Source: Bacteroidales bacterium
GTDB lineage: Bacteria; Bacteroidota; Bacteroidia; Bacteroidales; UBA932
Assembly: GCA_017445755.1 (NCBI GenBank)
Contig: JAFSSE010000007.1
Span: 1 to 64,000 of the forward strand
Reading direction: 5' to 3'
DNA length: 64,000 nt
In this document: one piece after another, positions 53,722 through 62,969 of the stretch
Layout of the letters: every line of letters begins with the position of its first letter
Position numbering within the stretch: position 1 is the first letter of the stretch
The notes under the pieces: model-generated
Told to the model about the DNA's origin: nothing
Databases searched by the model: none
What the model saw: only the letters and a program-made list of their open reading frames with translations
Position numbers and translations under genes: made by a program

Positions 53722-54258
53722 TCAGAATTTTGACTTGTAGGCGCCGACATCGAAGACCCAGCGGTCCTGGGCCTTCATGACTTTTTCAAAGGCATCCCTG
53801 ATACAGCCCTTTCCTCCGGGATAGTCGGAAACCCAGTGGGCCGCCTGCTTCACTTCTTCAACGGCATCGGAAGGGCAGACGCCAATCCCGCAGGCCTCTA
53901 TTACCTCGATATCGGGAATATCGTCACCAAAAAACATTACTTCCTCAGGGCCGAGAGAGTATTTTCTGCAGAAATGTTCAAAATCCCTGATCTTGTCGCG
54001 GGATCCGAGGTAAATATCCTCCTGAGGAACGCCGCAGCTTAAAAAACGACGGCGGATACTACCGGAATTACCTCCTGTAATTACAGCTACGGGATAGCCG
54101 TTAAGGGTTGCCATACGGACAGCGAAACCGTCCTTGGCGTCAAAGTTACGGTAAAGCTGGCCTTCGAGGTCGCAGAGGATGCCACCGTCTGTCATTACGC
54201 CGTCGACGTCAAAGGCGAAGGCGCGGATGGTGCGCAGTTTTTCGGGAGAAGGAGCCAT
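53722..54258 (-). CDS. kdsC: KDO-8-phosphate phosphatase (KdsC-like HAD hydrolase)
   Basis: A 178-residue C0-type HAD phosphatase. Motif I is FDVDGVMTDG near 15-24, motif II VITGGNS near 59, motif III Lys in SRDKIRDF and motif IV FGDDIPDIEV near 109. It would remove phosphate from 3-deoxy-D-manno-octulosonate 8-phosphate for lipid A/core synthesis. Kds partners are not nearby. It shares one base with the DUF3467 stop (TAATG) and continues into maf. Confidence 0.9.
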   Translation of the reverse strand: MAPSPEKLRTIRAFAFDVDGVMTDGGILCDLEGQLYRNFDAKDGFAVRMATLNGYPVAVITGGNSGSIRRRFLSCGVPQEDIYLGSRDKIRDFEHFCRKYSLGPEEVMFFGDDIPDIEVIEACGIGVCPSDAVEEVKQAAHWVSDYPGGKGCIRDAFEKVMKAQDRWVFDVGAYKSKF

Positions 54259-54605
54259 TATGACTGTTTTCCTCCTCCGAAAGGACCGAAACCACCGAGG
54301 TTAAACGTATTGCCACCGTCATTCACAGGCCTTGGAGCCCCGTCGAGCTCAATCGCTCCGAACTGGGCCTCATACTTACTGATATTGTCATTGAGGGCCA
54401 TCAGGAGGCGTTTTGCATGCTCCGGAGTCATAAGGATACGGCTGGAAATCTCCGGCTTGATAAGCCCGGGAAGATTTGTGGCAAAATCGATTATGAACTC
54501 GCTGTGGGAATGGGAAATGATTGCAAGGTTGCTGTAAATACCCTTGGCAATTTCCGGTTTCAGTTCCAAACTGATCTGTTTTGGCTGATTATTATTGTTA
54601 TCCAT
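54258..54605 (-). CDS. DUF3467 protein
   Basis: With ATG 54605 the product is 115 residues (the longer frame has no support and runs through the promoter). It starts MDNNNNQPKQISLELKP and contains the conserved EIAKGIYSNLAIISHSHSEFIIDF, FATNLPGL and ILMTPEHAKRLLMALNDNI blocks of DUF3467, ending in a Gly/Phe-rich tail (FGPFGGGKQS). Function is unknown; the fold is possibly a small oligomeric beta-sheet protein. TATCTTTG on the minus strand (54636-54629) is the -7 box with a 23-base leader. It is first in the DUF3467-kdsC-maf operon. Confidence 0.88.
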   Translation of the reverse strand: MDNNNNQPKQISLELKPEIAKGIYSNLAIISHSHSEFIIDFATNLPGLIKPEISSRILMTPEHAKRLLMALNDNISKYEAQFGAIELDGAPRPVNDGGNTFNLGGFGPFGGGKQS

Positions 54606-54650
54606 AATTATACTGAGTAATAGACATACAAAGATACTAATTATTTTTCT

Positions 54651-54682
54651 TTTGCAAGGTCGGTGAAAAATGACTAAATTTG
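54651..54682 (+). promoter_or_regulatory. Promoter of valS
   Basis: TTTG (54651-54654) and TAAATTTG (54675-54682) have a 20-base spacer. The leader is about 35 bases. Confidence 0.75.
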
Positions 54683-54718
54683 TCGGATAAACAAAGATAA
54701 ACGAGATTTTCATTTATA

Positions 54719-57385
54719 ATGGAACAACTTTCTGCAAAGTATAATCCGACCGAGGTGGAAGACAAGTGGTACGCCTGGTGGCTGGACCATAAATTCTTCC
54801 ACAGTGAACCCTCAGATAAAGAACCCTATACCATTGTGATTCCTCCGCCTAATGTAACGGGTATCCTCCACATGGGCCACGTGTTGAACAACACGCTCAA
54901 TGATGTGCTTATCCGGAAGGCGCGTATGGATGGAAAGAACGCCTGCTGGGTTCCCGGCACCGACCATGCTTCCATAGCGACAGAAAGCAAAGTCGTCGCA
55001 AAATTGAAAGAGGCGGGCATCTCAAAGGAATCGCTGACCCGGGAGGAGTTTTTGAAATACGCCTGGGAATGGAAAGAGGAGCACGGCGGGATTATCCTGA
55101 AACAGCTCCGGAAACTCGGCGCATCATGCGACTGGGACCGCACTAAATTCACCATGGACCCTGATCTCAGCGAGGCCGTAATCAACACCTTCGTTTATTT
55201 CTACAAGAAGGGGCTGATTTACAAGGGTGTACGCATGGTCAACTGGGACCCTGAAGGGCTTACTGCCGTAAGCGACGAGGAAGTTGTCCACAAAGACACC
55301 AAGAGCCACTTCTACCATCTTAAGTATTATATTTCCGACGGAAACGGCAATCCGACTGACAAATTCCTTGTAATCGCGACCACCCGTCCTGAAACTATCA
55401 TGGCAGATGCCGCAATCTGCGTCAATCCCGCTGATGAAAGGCATCACTGGCTACGAGGGAAAAAGGTACTCATCCCTCTTATTAACAGGGAGATTCCTGT
55501 AATAGAGGACGACTATGTCGAAATGGATTTCGGAACCGGCTGCCTGAAAGTGACCCCCGCCCATGATGTCCATGACTATGAAATCGGTCTGAGGCACAAT
55601 CTGCCCGTCCTGGAGATCATCGACGATCACGGCAAGCTCAATGAAAAAGCCCAGATTCTCGTCGGCGAAGACCGCTTTGTGGCCCGAAAGAAGATTGTGA
55701 AGATGCTGGAGGGAGCCGGAAATCTCGTCAAGGTTGAGGAATATACCTCCCCGGTCGGGTATTCCGAACGCACCAATGCAGTTATTGAGCCGCGCCTTTC
55801 AGCGCAGTGGTTCCTGAAGATGGACGCTCTCGCGGAAAAGGCCCTGGAGACTGTTGAAAGCGGGAAAACCCGCCTTATACCGGACAAATACAGAAATACA
55901 TACCGCCACTGGATGGAGAATGTCCGTGACTGGTGTATCAGCCGCCAGCTGTGGTGGGGCCAGCGTATCCCGGCCTGGTATCTTCCCGATGGGAAAATCG
56001 TAGTGGAGCCGAATGCTGAAGAGGCCCTGAAGGCAGCCAGGAAGATTAATCCGTCCCTTAAGGCAGAGGATCTCAGGCAGGACGAAGACGTCCTCGATAC
56101 ATGGTTCAGCTCGTGGCTCTGGCCTATTTCCGTCTTTGACCCCGAGCGTCCCGGCCATCCGGAGCATGCTCCCAATGCCGACCTGTCCTATTATTATCCG
56201 ACAAACGATCTCGTTACGGGACCGGATATCCTTTTCTTCTGGGTAGCCAGGATGATAATGGCGGGAAATGAATTTATGGAAAAGGAGCCGTTCCACAATG
56301 TTTATCTGACAGGTATTGTCCGCGATAAAATCGGGCGGAAGATGTCAAAAACGCTCGGAAACTCCCCGGATCCCCTTGACCTTATTGCAAAATACGGAGC
56401 AGATGCCGTCAGAATCGGAATGCTTCTCTGCTCATCCGCCGGCAATGACATCTTCTATGACGAAAGCCAGGTGGAGCAGGGGAGGAACTTCTGTAACAAG
56501 ATCTGGAACTCCTATCGACTCATAAAGAGCTTTGAGGTTGACGAGGACGCACCTCATAAAGAGGCAGCCGCAGTCGCCGTGAAATGGTTTGACGCTCGTC
56601 TCAGCCAGGTTATTGAAACCGTAGAGGACCACTATTCGAAATTCCGCATTTCGGATGCCCTGATGGCAATTTACAAGCTTTTCTGGGACGATTTCTGCTC
56701 CTGGTATCTGGAGGCGATTAAACCGGGCTTTGTCAATGGTGTAGCCGAGAAGATTGACCGGAAAACCTACGATGCAACCCTCCGCTTCTTTGATTCCCTT
56801 CTTAGGATGATCCATCCGGTAATGCCTTTCATTTCCGAGGAACTCTGGCAGAATATGGAAGAGAGGGCGGAAGGGGAGACCATAATGTATGCTCCTACGC
56901 CTAAGGCGGGTAAGTATGACCCCGCATTTATCGAGAATTTCGAGATTGCGGAGGAAACGATAAATGGTATTCGGGGGCTCAGGAACTCTAAGAACCTCCC
57001 GCCTAAGGAATTCCTCACCGTTCGTTTTAAGGGCGATTTCCCCGAGGAGATGATTCCCGTCGTTGCAAAGCTGTCTAACGCTTCGCTTGAAAAGGCGGAA
57101 GATTTCAAAGACGAGGCGGGTGCCGGATTCATGGTTCGGACCATTGAGTTCTTCGTTCCGCTTAAGGGTCTTGTCAATGTGGAAGAAGAAATCGCCAAGA
57201 TTGAAAAAGACCTCGAGTACCAGCATCGCTTCCTTGATTCGGTCCGTAAAAAGCTCGCAAACGAACAGTTTACAGCCCATGCGCCCGCCGCTGTAGTCGA
57301 AAATGAGCGTAAAAAGGAAGCCGATAGCTTGTCCAAGATAGAAAGTCTATCCGCTCAGCTTAACGCATTGAAGAATAATAAGTAA
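54719..57385 (+). CDS. valS: Valyl-tRNA synthetase
   Basis: An 888-residue class Ia synthetase. HIGH box is PPNVTGILHMGHVL at about 41-54 (HMGH), the editing domain has TTRPETIMAD near 222, and KMSKS appears as RKMSKTLGNS near 538. The anticodon domain follows, and the C-terminus is a coiled-coil arm (VEEEIAKIEKDLEYQHRFLDSVRKKL, summarised) that touches tRNA. No T-box or leader structure is apparent. It is followed by a repeated 35-base element and the thioesterase gene. Confidence 0.97.
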   Translation: MEQLSAKYNPTEVEDKWYAWWLDHKFFHSEPSDKEPYTIVIPPPNVTGILHMGHVLNNTLNDVLIRKARMDGKNACWVPGTDHASIATESKVVAKLKEAGISKESLTREEFLKYAWEWKEEHGGIILKQLRKLGASCDWDRTKFTMDPDLSEAVINTFVYFYKKGLIYKGVRMVNWDPEGLTAVSDEEVVHKDTKSHFYHLKYYISDGNGNPTDKFLVIATTRPETIMADAAICVNPADERHHWLRGKKVLIPLINREIPVIEDDYVEMDFGTGCLKVTPAHDVHDYEIGLRHNLPVLEIIDDHGKLNEKAQILVGEDRFVARKKIVKMLEGAGNLVKVEEYTSPVGYSERTNAVIEPRLSAQWFLKMDALAEKALETVESGKTRLIPDKYRNTYRHWMENVRDWCISRQLWWGQRIPAWYLPDGKIVVEPNAEEALKAARKINPSLKAEDLRQDEDVLDTWFSSWLWPISVFDPERPGHPEHAPNADLSYYYPTNDLVTGPDILFFWVARMIMAGNEFMEKEPFHNVYLTGIVRDKIGRKMSKTLGNSPDPLDLIAKYGADAVRIGMLLCSSAGNDIFYDESQVEQGRNFCNKIWNSYRLIKSFEVDEDAPHKEAAAVAVKWFDARLSQVIETVEDHYSKFRISDALMAIYKLFWDDFCSWYLEAIKPGFVNGVAEKIDRKTYDATLRFFDSLLRMIHPVMPFISEELWQNMEERAEGETIMYAPTPKAGKYDPAFIENFEIAEETINGIRGLRNSKNLPPKEFLTVRFKGDFPEEMIPVVAKLSNASLEKAEDFKDEAGAGFMVRTIEFFVPLKGLVNVEEEIAKIEKDLEYQHRFLDSVRKKLANEQFTAHAPAAVVENERKKEADSLSKIESLSAQLNALKNNK

Positions 57386-57420
57386 AACAAAATAGTTTAT
57401 TGTTATAACAATTTTGTTAT
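57386..57420. repeat. Copy 1 of a 35-base palindromic element
   Basis: It begins AACAAAATAGTTTA and contains TGTTATAACA and a further TGTTAT half-site, filling the whole gap between the valS stop and thioesterase start and overlapping the first two bases of the ATG. A near-identical copy is at 62795-62829. Confidence 0.7.
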
Positions 57421-57832
57421 GATACATTTCGAGACAACTTTTCCTGTCAGATACTATGAAACGGACCAAATGGGTGTGGTTCATCACTCGAATTACATCC
57501 GTTACTTTGAAGTCGCCCGGAATACAATGATTTCGGAGGGCGGATTCCCGATCGAGGTATGTGAAAAGGAGTATGGAGTCTTGATTGCCATTGTGTCGGT
57601 CGATTGCCACTTCAAGGTTCCCGCAAGGATGGGGGACATCCTGACGGTAAGCGCCGATATAGACAGCGTACCGATGGCTAAGCTTACCGTCCGTCAGTCG
57701 GTAGTTAACCAGAGAGGTGAGATATGCGCGGAGGGGAGTGTCACCCTCGGCTTTCTCAATGCGAAAACCTTCCGTCCGACAAGGTGCCCTGAGCCCCTCG
57801 CCGAACTATTTGAACAAAAACTCAAACAATAA
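57419..57832 (+). CDS. YbgC/FadM-type acyl-CoA thioesterase
   Basis: A 137-residue single hotdog domain. [24 protein letters not shown] (core [15 protein letters not shown], about 9-24) carries the catalytic Asp and the HH/N signature of 4-hydroxybenzoyl-CoA thioesterase-like proteins. It hydrolyses acyl-CoA (or acyl-ACP); the chain preference is unknown. It is 5 bases before tatA and possibly cotranscribed. Confidence 0.9.
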   Translation: MIHFETTFPVRYYETDQMGVVHHSNYIRYFEVARNTMISEGGFPIEVCEKEYGVLIAIVSVDCHFKVPARMGDILTVSADIDSVPMAKLTVRQSVVNQRGEICAEGSVTLGFLNAKTFRPTRCPEPLAELFEQKLKQ

Positions 57833-57837
57833 TAACT

Positions 57838-58038
57838 ATGATTGCAATTATTCCGCTTGGTGTTGTCGGCCCGTGGCAGATTGTCATTATCGCCGTCGTC
57901 GTTCTGGTGCTTTTCGGTGCCAATAAAATCCCGGAGTTCATGAAGGGACTCGGCAAGGGTGTCAAGAGTTTCAAGCAGGGTATGAACGAGGTGCAGAAGG
58001 AACTCGAGGACGAAGAGGAGTCGGAGGATAAAAAGTAG
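57838..58038 (+). CDS. tatA: Twin-arginine translocase subunit TatA
   Basis: A 66-residue protein with one N-terminal helix ([24 protein letters not shown]), where the conserved FG-x-x-K-[IL]-P-E hinge is visible, followed by an amphipathic helix ([15 protein letters not shown]) and an acidic tail ([12 protein letters not shown]). It forms the pore ring of the Tat system. tatC follows after 9 bases; no separate tatB is present, so this subunit may serve both roles. Confidence 0.92.
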   Translation: MIAIIPLGVVGPWQIVIIAVVVLVLFGANKIPEFMKGLGKGVKSFKQGMNEVQKELEDEEESEDKK

Positions 58039-58047
58039 ATCCCCGCT

Positions 58048-58788
58048 GTGAGTTCCCAGGATAAGGAAATGTCCTTCTGGGACCATCTGGAAGTGCTTCG
58101 CGGGACAATAGTCCGCTCGGCGCTTTCCATTCTCTTATTTGCTGTAATCGTATTCTGTTTCAAGGACTTCGTTTTCGGGAAACTGGTCTTCGGGCCCATC
58201 AGCGACGATTTTTTCCTGTACCGCTGGATGGGAGTCCCGCTCAATGTCGAGCTGATCAACGTGAATGTTACCGCCCAGTTCATGGTTCACATGAAGGAGT
58301 CGGTAGTACTCGGAATCATACTTTCCTTCCCGTACATCTGTTTTGAAATCTGGAAATTCGTTGCTCCAGCTCTTTATGAACGGGAAAAGAAGCCGATTCG
58401 TGCCTCATTCCTCGGTGGCGGATTCCTTTTCTACGCCGGTCTCGCGGTGGGTTACCTTATTATTCTCCCGCTGGCCCTCCACTTTTTCCTGACATACCGC
58501 GTCAGCGACATTATCCAGAATACAATTACCCTGGATTCATACATATCGCTGTTCAACTCGACCGTACTCGCATTCGGAATCGTATTCGAGTTCCCTATAG
58601 TTATTGTCATCCTTTCCAATCTGGGTATACTCCACCGTGCTACCCTCCGGAAATACCGCAAACACGCGCTTGTAGCCGTACTTGTTGTCGCTGCGATAGT
58701 TACTCCGGCGGACCCTCTCTCGATGCTGATTGCGGCGATTCCTCTATGGCTGCTCTTCGAACTATCCGTCCTCGTTTGTAAAAAATGA
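58048..58788 (+). CDS. tatC: Twin-arginine translocase subunit TatC
   Basis: A 246-residue inner membrane protein with six hydrophobic helices. MSFWDHLEVLRGTIVRS is the conserved N-terminal block with the signal-binding Glu; FEIWKFVAPALYEREKK is the second block. The start is probably GTG 58048, since residues before the first ATG (58069) agree with the family opening SxxDKEMSF; ATG 58069 is the alternative. It recognises RR signal peptides. Its stop overlaps the start of the ABC-F gene. Confidence 0.94.
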   Translation: MSSQDKEMSFWDHLEVLRGTIVRSALSILLFAVIVFCFKDFVFGKLVFGPISDDFFLYRWMGVPLNVELINVNVTAQFMVHMKESVVLGIILSFPYICFEIWKFVAPALYEREKKPIRASFLGGGFLFYAGLAVGYLIILPLALHFFLTYRVSDIIQNTITLDSYISLFNSTVLAFGIVFEFPIVIVILSNLGILHRATLRKYRKHALVAVLVVAAIVTPADPLSMLIAAIPLWLLFELSVLVCKK

Positions 58789-60713
58789 TATCCATAAACG
58801 ATATAACGGTATCCTTCGGCGGGTTTAACCTGCTGGATAACGTCAGCATGCATATCAGCGAAAACGACAAGATCGGCTTGGTAGGACGGAACGGGGCGGG
58901 GAAGTCCACCCTCATGAAACTCATTACCGGGGAACAGAGCCCTACTCTCGGGCGGATCGAATACCCCTCCGACCTGAAGATCGGCTACCTTCCTCAGATA
59001 ATGAAACACAATCGGGGGCGTTCGGTTCTGGAAGAGGTGCTCACCGTTTTCTCTTACCTCAGGGACATGGAGGTGGAGCTGGAAAGGATAGGTGATGAAC
59101 TTACAGTAAGGAACGATTATGAATCAAAGGAATACGCATCGTTGATTGAACGAATGAATGAGATCAACGACACCCTCGCTCTGGATTCCGGGGAGACCCC
59201 TGAAGTACGGGCGTCAAAGGTACTCCGCGGGCTTGGCTTCAAGGATGAAGAGCTGTCCCGCAAGACCGAGACCTTCAGCCAGGGGTGGAACATGAGGATT
59301 GAACTCGCCAAGGTCCTGCTCTCCCGGCCGGATGTACTCCTTCTGGATGAACCGACCAACCACCTTGATATAGAGTCGATTTCGTGGTTCGAGGATTACC
59401 TGAAAGCTTACAGAGGGGCTCTTCTGCTCGTTTCCCATGACAGAAAGTTCCTGGATAACGTTACAAACCGGACCGCGGAAATCCTCCTCGGCCAGATATA
59501 TGATTATAAAGTCCCTTATAGTCAGTATGTTACCCTCCGAGAGGAAAGGATTTCCCAGCAGAGGGCGGCATATGAAAACCAGCAGCGGCTCATTGAGAAG
59601 ACGGAAGATTTCATCAACAGGTTCCGCTATAAGCCGACCAAGTCAAACCAGGTTCAATCTCGTATAAAACAGCTTGAAAAACTGGAAAGGATTGAGATTG
59701 ACAAGACCGATACTTCTACATTCCGGCTCCGATTCCCGCCAGCACCAAGATCCGGAGATGTCGCCTTCAAGGGAACAGACCTGGGAGCAGGTTATCCCGG
59801 GAAGGTAGTCTTTTCCAAGGCGCAGATTGAAGTGAAGCGAGGGGAGAAGGTCGCCCTCATAGGCCGGAACGGCGAAGGAAAGACGACGCTGATGAGGGTA
59901 ATCATGGGGGAACTCGCCCCTATCTCCGGAACAGCAAGCGTAGGGTACAATGTCCATATAGGTTATTATGCTCAGAATCAAGAGGATATACTCGATGGAA
60001 ACGAAACGGTCTTCAGCACCCTGGACAGGGTGGCGGTCGGGGAGATCAGAACTAAACTCCGCGACCTTCTGGGCGCCTTCCTCTTCAGGGGAGAGGATAT
60101 AGATAAGAAGGTTTCCGTCCTCAGCGGAGGAGAGCGCGCGCGTCTTGGAATGGCGAAGCTTATGCTCGAGCCCTACAACCTGCTGGCGCTCGACGAGCCG
60201 ACGAACCACATGGATATCCATTCCAAAGACATACTGAAGCAGGCCCTGAAGAATTATGACGGAACGCTTATAGTTGTCTCCCACGACAGGGATTTCCTTG
60301 ATGGCCTGGTGGATAAGATGTATGAATTCCGGGATGGAAAAGTAAGAGAACACCTCGGAACGGTCAGCGAGTTCCTTCAGAAGCGTAAAATGGAGTCCCT
60401 TAGGGATTTGGAGAAGACTGAGCCGGCCTCTTCTCCGGTCGCCCAGCAGCCCGGGAAAGCAGTGGCGCAGGAGAGATTTGACAGGAACAGGGCTGCCTCC
60501 AAAGAGTCCCGGAAGATCCGCTCCCGCATTGATTACCTTGAGAAGGAAATCACCAAAAATGAAAGAAGAATGTCGGAAATTGAAAAAAAACTTGCAAATC
60601 CGACAGAAAATGACGATATTTTCGACCTGACTCGGGATTATCTTGAGGCAAAGAGGACTGCAGACGAAATGACAGAGGAGTGGGGACGCCTGCAGGAAGA
60701 ACTGGATAACTAA
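58785..60713 (+). CDS. ABC-F ATPase (Uup/YheS-like) with C-terminal coiled coil
   Basis: A 642-residue soluble ABC-F protein. The Walker A motifs are GRNGAGKST (about 36) and GRNGEGKTT (about 363). The first signature is the unusual FSQGWNMRIELAKVL, the second LSGGERARLGMAKL; both are followed by LLLDEPTNHLD or LALDEPTNHMD. The linker between domains is basic, and the tail (565-640, IDYLEKEITKNERRMSEIEKKL) is a coiled coil like that of Uup. Members act on ribosomes or, for Uup, on branched DNA and ribosome assembly; antibiotic protection is a less likely alternative. It overlaps tatC by 4 bases (ATGA). Confidence 0.88.
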   Translation: MISINDITVSFGGFNLLDNVSMHISENDKIGLVGRNGAGKSTLMKLITGEQSPTLGRIEYPSDLKIGYLPQIMKHNRGRSVLEEVLTVFSYLRDMEVELERIGDELTVRNDYESKEYASLIERMNEINDTLALDSGETPEVRASKVLRGLGFKDEELSRKTETFSQGWNMRIELAKVLLSRPDVLLLDEPTNHLDIESISWFEDYLKAYRGALLLVSHDRKFLDNVTNRTAEILLGQIYDYKVPYSQYVTLREERISQQRAAYENQQRLIEKTEDFINRFRYKPTKSNQVQSRIKQLEKLERIEIDKTDTSTFRLRFPPAPRSGDVAFKGTDLGAGYPGKVVFSKAQIEVKRGEKVALIGRNGEGKTTLMRVIMGELAPISGTASVGYNVHIGYYAQNQEDILDGNETVFSTLDRVAVGEIRTKLRDLLGAFLFRGEDIDKKVSVLSGGERARLGMAKLMLEPYNLLALDEPTNHMDIHSKDILKQALKNYDGTLIVVSHDRDFLDGLVDKMYEFRDGKVREHLGTVSEFLQKRKMESLRDLEKTEPASSPVAQQPGKAVAQERFDRNRAASKESRKIRSRIDYLEKEITKNERRMSEIEKKLANPTENDDIFDLTRDYLEAKRTADEMTEEWGRLQEELDN

Positions 60714-60734
60714 TTTTTATTTAATTCTAATACT

Positions 60735-61691
60735 ATGTTAAAAAAATCTTTAACCGTTGTTCTCTCAAGCATCGCTTTAATGCTTGGTGCCAGTGCGTCT
60801 GCTCAGACGACGCTTTCTGAATTTACAGACATCGTTGTTAGCAATGCCTTCGAGGTAACCCTGGTAAAGGGCGCCTATGGCATTAATCTGACCGTAGACA
60901 GCAACATCGAGCCGTATGTCCAGGCCTATGTCAAAGGACAGACTCTCGAGATTTCCCTCGACGAGAAGGCGATTCCGAAGGAGGTGAAAAAACTCTACAA
61001 AGGAAAGAATGCTCCCCAGATGGTTCTTCGTGCCGTCGTTTATGTTCCGGAAGTGATTCGTTCCATTACCCTTTCCGATGAGGCGACCCTTATGGGAACG
61101 GATGAATTCTCGACTGACGGCTTCGTGCTGTCCCTCGACGGCAAAGCCCAGGTTAAATCCCTGAACATCTTTGCATCCAGCGCCGCTATCGACCTCAAGA
61201 AGAACGCCAATGCTATTATGGTCATCAAGGCCTCCGGCGACATCGCCGCCCAGGTTGCTGACAATGCAGTTCTCCAGCTGACCAGCGAGTGCAAGAACAT
61301 GAAGATTACCGGTAATGGAAGCGCTCAGGTTACTTCCAACGGTGGCTGCTCCAACTTCACCGCTATCGGTGACGGCAAGAGCTCTATCATGGCCAACACC
61401 AATACCGAGGTCGTTTATCTCGACATGACCGGCAACTCCAAGATTTCCCTCACCGGTTCTGCAAACAGCATGTCCCTGAAGGGCGCCAAGAGCAGCACCA
61501 TAGAGGCCGTCAACATGGTTGTCGCCACTGTTGATGCTGTTATCAACTCCGCTACCGCTACCGTTACCGCAACTGAAAAGATTGGTGTAGACCTCGTCGG
61601 AGGTGCAACCCTCTACTTCTCCGGTACCCCGCAGTTCGCCATCAACGGTAAGATTTCAAAGTCCACGCTTGCTCCCGTCGGATCCAAGTAG
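60735..61691 (+). CDS. GIN-domain (DUF2807) secreted protein
   Basis: A 318-residue protein with signal peptide (LTVVLSSIALMLGASASAQ). The remainder is a right-handed beta-helix-like series of short strands rich in S/T/N/A (SEFTDIVVSNAFEVTLVKG at the start, then VTSNGGCSNFTAIGDGKSS, MTGNSKISLTGSANSMSLKG), the putative auto-transporter adhesin head GIN domain of Bacteroidota. Role unknown, probably cell envelope. It is 21 bases after the ABC-F gene, and the dipeptidase ATG lies one base after its stop. Confidence 0.87.
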   Translation: MLKKSLTVVLSSIALMLGASASAQTTLSEFTDIVVSNAFEVTLVKGAYGINLTVDSNIEPYVQAYVKGQTLEISLDEKAIPKEVKKLYKGKNAPQMVLRAVVYVPEVIRSITLSDEATLMGTDEFSTDGFVLSLDGKAQVKSLNIFASSAAIDLKKNANAIMVIKASGDIAAQVADNAVLQLTSECKNMKITGNGSAQVTSNGGCSNFTAIGDGKSSIMANTNTEVVYLDMTGNSKISLTGSANSMSLKGAKSSTIEAVNMVVATVDAVINSATATVTATEKIGVDLVGGATLYFSGTPQFAINGKISKSTLAPVGSK

Positions 61692-61692
61692 A

Positions 61693-62769
61693 ATGCTCTT
61701 TGTTGATTCCCACTGTGACACTCCCTCCCAGATTTACCGTCTGAGGGACGTTACAAGAGAAGAAAACCATGCACACGTCGACTTTCCCAAGATGCTTCGA
61801 GGGGAAGTCGGCGGTGCTTTTTTCTCTATATATACTTCGCCGGCAAAGGAAGGGGACGAAGCTACCCGATATGCCCTTGAACTCATCGCCGGCGTTTACG
61901 ATGCAATTGAACGGTCGGGCGGTACGGCTGCCCTGACGACAACCGCATCCGAGTGCTATAAAAACCACGCTGAGGGAACTGTATCCGTATTTCTTGGGAT
62001 GGAGAACGGTTCACCTATCCGGGAATCGCTTCCGCTCCTCAGGATGTTCTACCAGCTTGGCGTCCGGTATGTAACCCTTACACATAATGGTGACAACGCG
62101 ATAGGGGACAGCTGCGCAGGGAACCGTCGCTGGGGCGGGTTGAGCCCGTTTGGGAAGGAGGTCGTCGCTGAAATGAACCGGCTCGGAATCATGATCGACC
62201 TTTCACATGCTTCAGACGAGACTTTCTGGGACGGCATCTCGCTATCCAGGGCACCGGTGATTGCAAGCCACTCCGGCTGCCGTTCAATATGTAACCATCG
62301 CAGAAACCTCACCGACGAAATGATCCGCTCGCTGGGGGAGAAGGGCGGATACATCGGTATTCCGCTCTATCCCGGCTTCCTGTCCGACTCATTCAACGAA
62401 GACTCCGTCGCTTCAGCCCTTGTCGATGAGGTTGACGAAATAGAAGACCTCTTTATAAAGGAACCGTGGAAGGAGGAACTACGAAAGGGATGGTACGACG
62501 GACAGGACCGGCTCTCGAAACTAAAACGACCCGGAGTCAAGGAAATTGTTGACCACATTGACCATGCAATCTCTCTCGCCGGAGCTGACCATGTCGGAAT
62601 CGGTACTGACTTCGACGGAATTTCCGTCCTGCCGGAAGGTATAAAAAACGTTGGCGATGTACCTGCAATCTTCGATGAAATGAGAAGAAGGGGGTATTCA
62701 GAAGAGGTTATCGAGGGCGTTTCAGGCCGAAATTTACTTCAAGTATTAGACAAATGTTCAAACATTTGA
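61693..62769 (+). CDS. M19 (renal-type) zinc dipeptidase
   Basis: The start at ATG 61693 gives 358 residues; the longer frame lies in DUF2807. A cytosolic-looking protein of the membrane dipeptidase family. VDSHCDTP at 4-11 holds the first His and Asp metal ligands, FLGMENG near 101 the bridging Glu, IDLSHASDETF and ASHSGCRSICNHRRNLTD the two later His ligands, and GADHVGIGTDFDGI near 290 the closing Asp. It hydrolyses dipeptides, including D-containing ones in some members. No signal peptide is seen. Confidence 0.92.
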   Translation: MLFVDSHCDTPSQIYRLRDVTREENHAHVDFPKMLRGEVGGAFFSIYTSPAKEGDEATRYALELIAGVYDAIERSGGTAALTTTASECYKNHAEGTVSVFLGMENGSPIRESLPLLRMFYQLGVRYVTLTHNGDNAIGDSCAGNRRWGGLSPFGKEVVAEMNRLGIMIDLSHASDETFWDGISLSRAPVIASHSGCRSICNHRRNLTDEMIRSLGEKGGYIGIPLYPGFLSDSFNEDSVASALVDEVDEIEDLFIKEPWKEELRKGWYDGQDRLSKLKRPGVKEIVDHIDHAISLAGADHVGIGTDFDGISVLPEGIKNVGDVPAIFDEMRRRGYSEEVIEGVSGRNLLQVLDKCSNI

Positions 62770-62794
62770 TTTATAGATAGTTAATAAACTATGT

Positions 62795-62829
62795 AACAAA
62801 ATAGTTTAATGTTATAACACGTTTGTTAT
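62795..62829. repeat. Copy 2 of the 35-base palindromic element
   Basis: It matches 57386-57420 at about 32 of 35 bases, with the changes mostly in the loop between ATAACA and TGTTAT. No ORF starts after it. The region to 62969 also holds arms ATCTGTAAC (62874) and GTTACAGAT (62917) that can pair. Confidence 0.7.
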
Positions 62830-62969
62830 ATAATCTAATACTCAGAAAATCAGAAAAATGTGGCGAAATTCTTATCTGTAACATTGTACCTTTTATAAAT
62901 ACCTGATCATAAATAGGTTACAGATACTCTGAAACATTTGGTATTTTTCGGAAATTAAAACAGTTTTTG

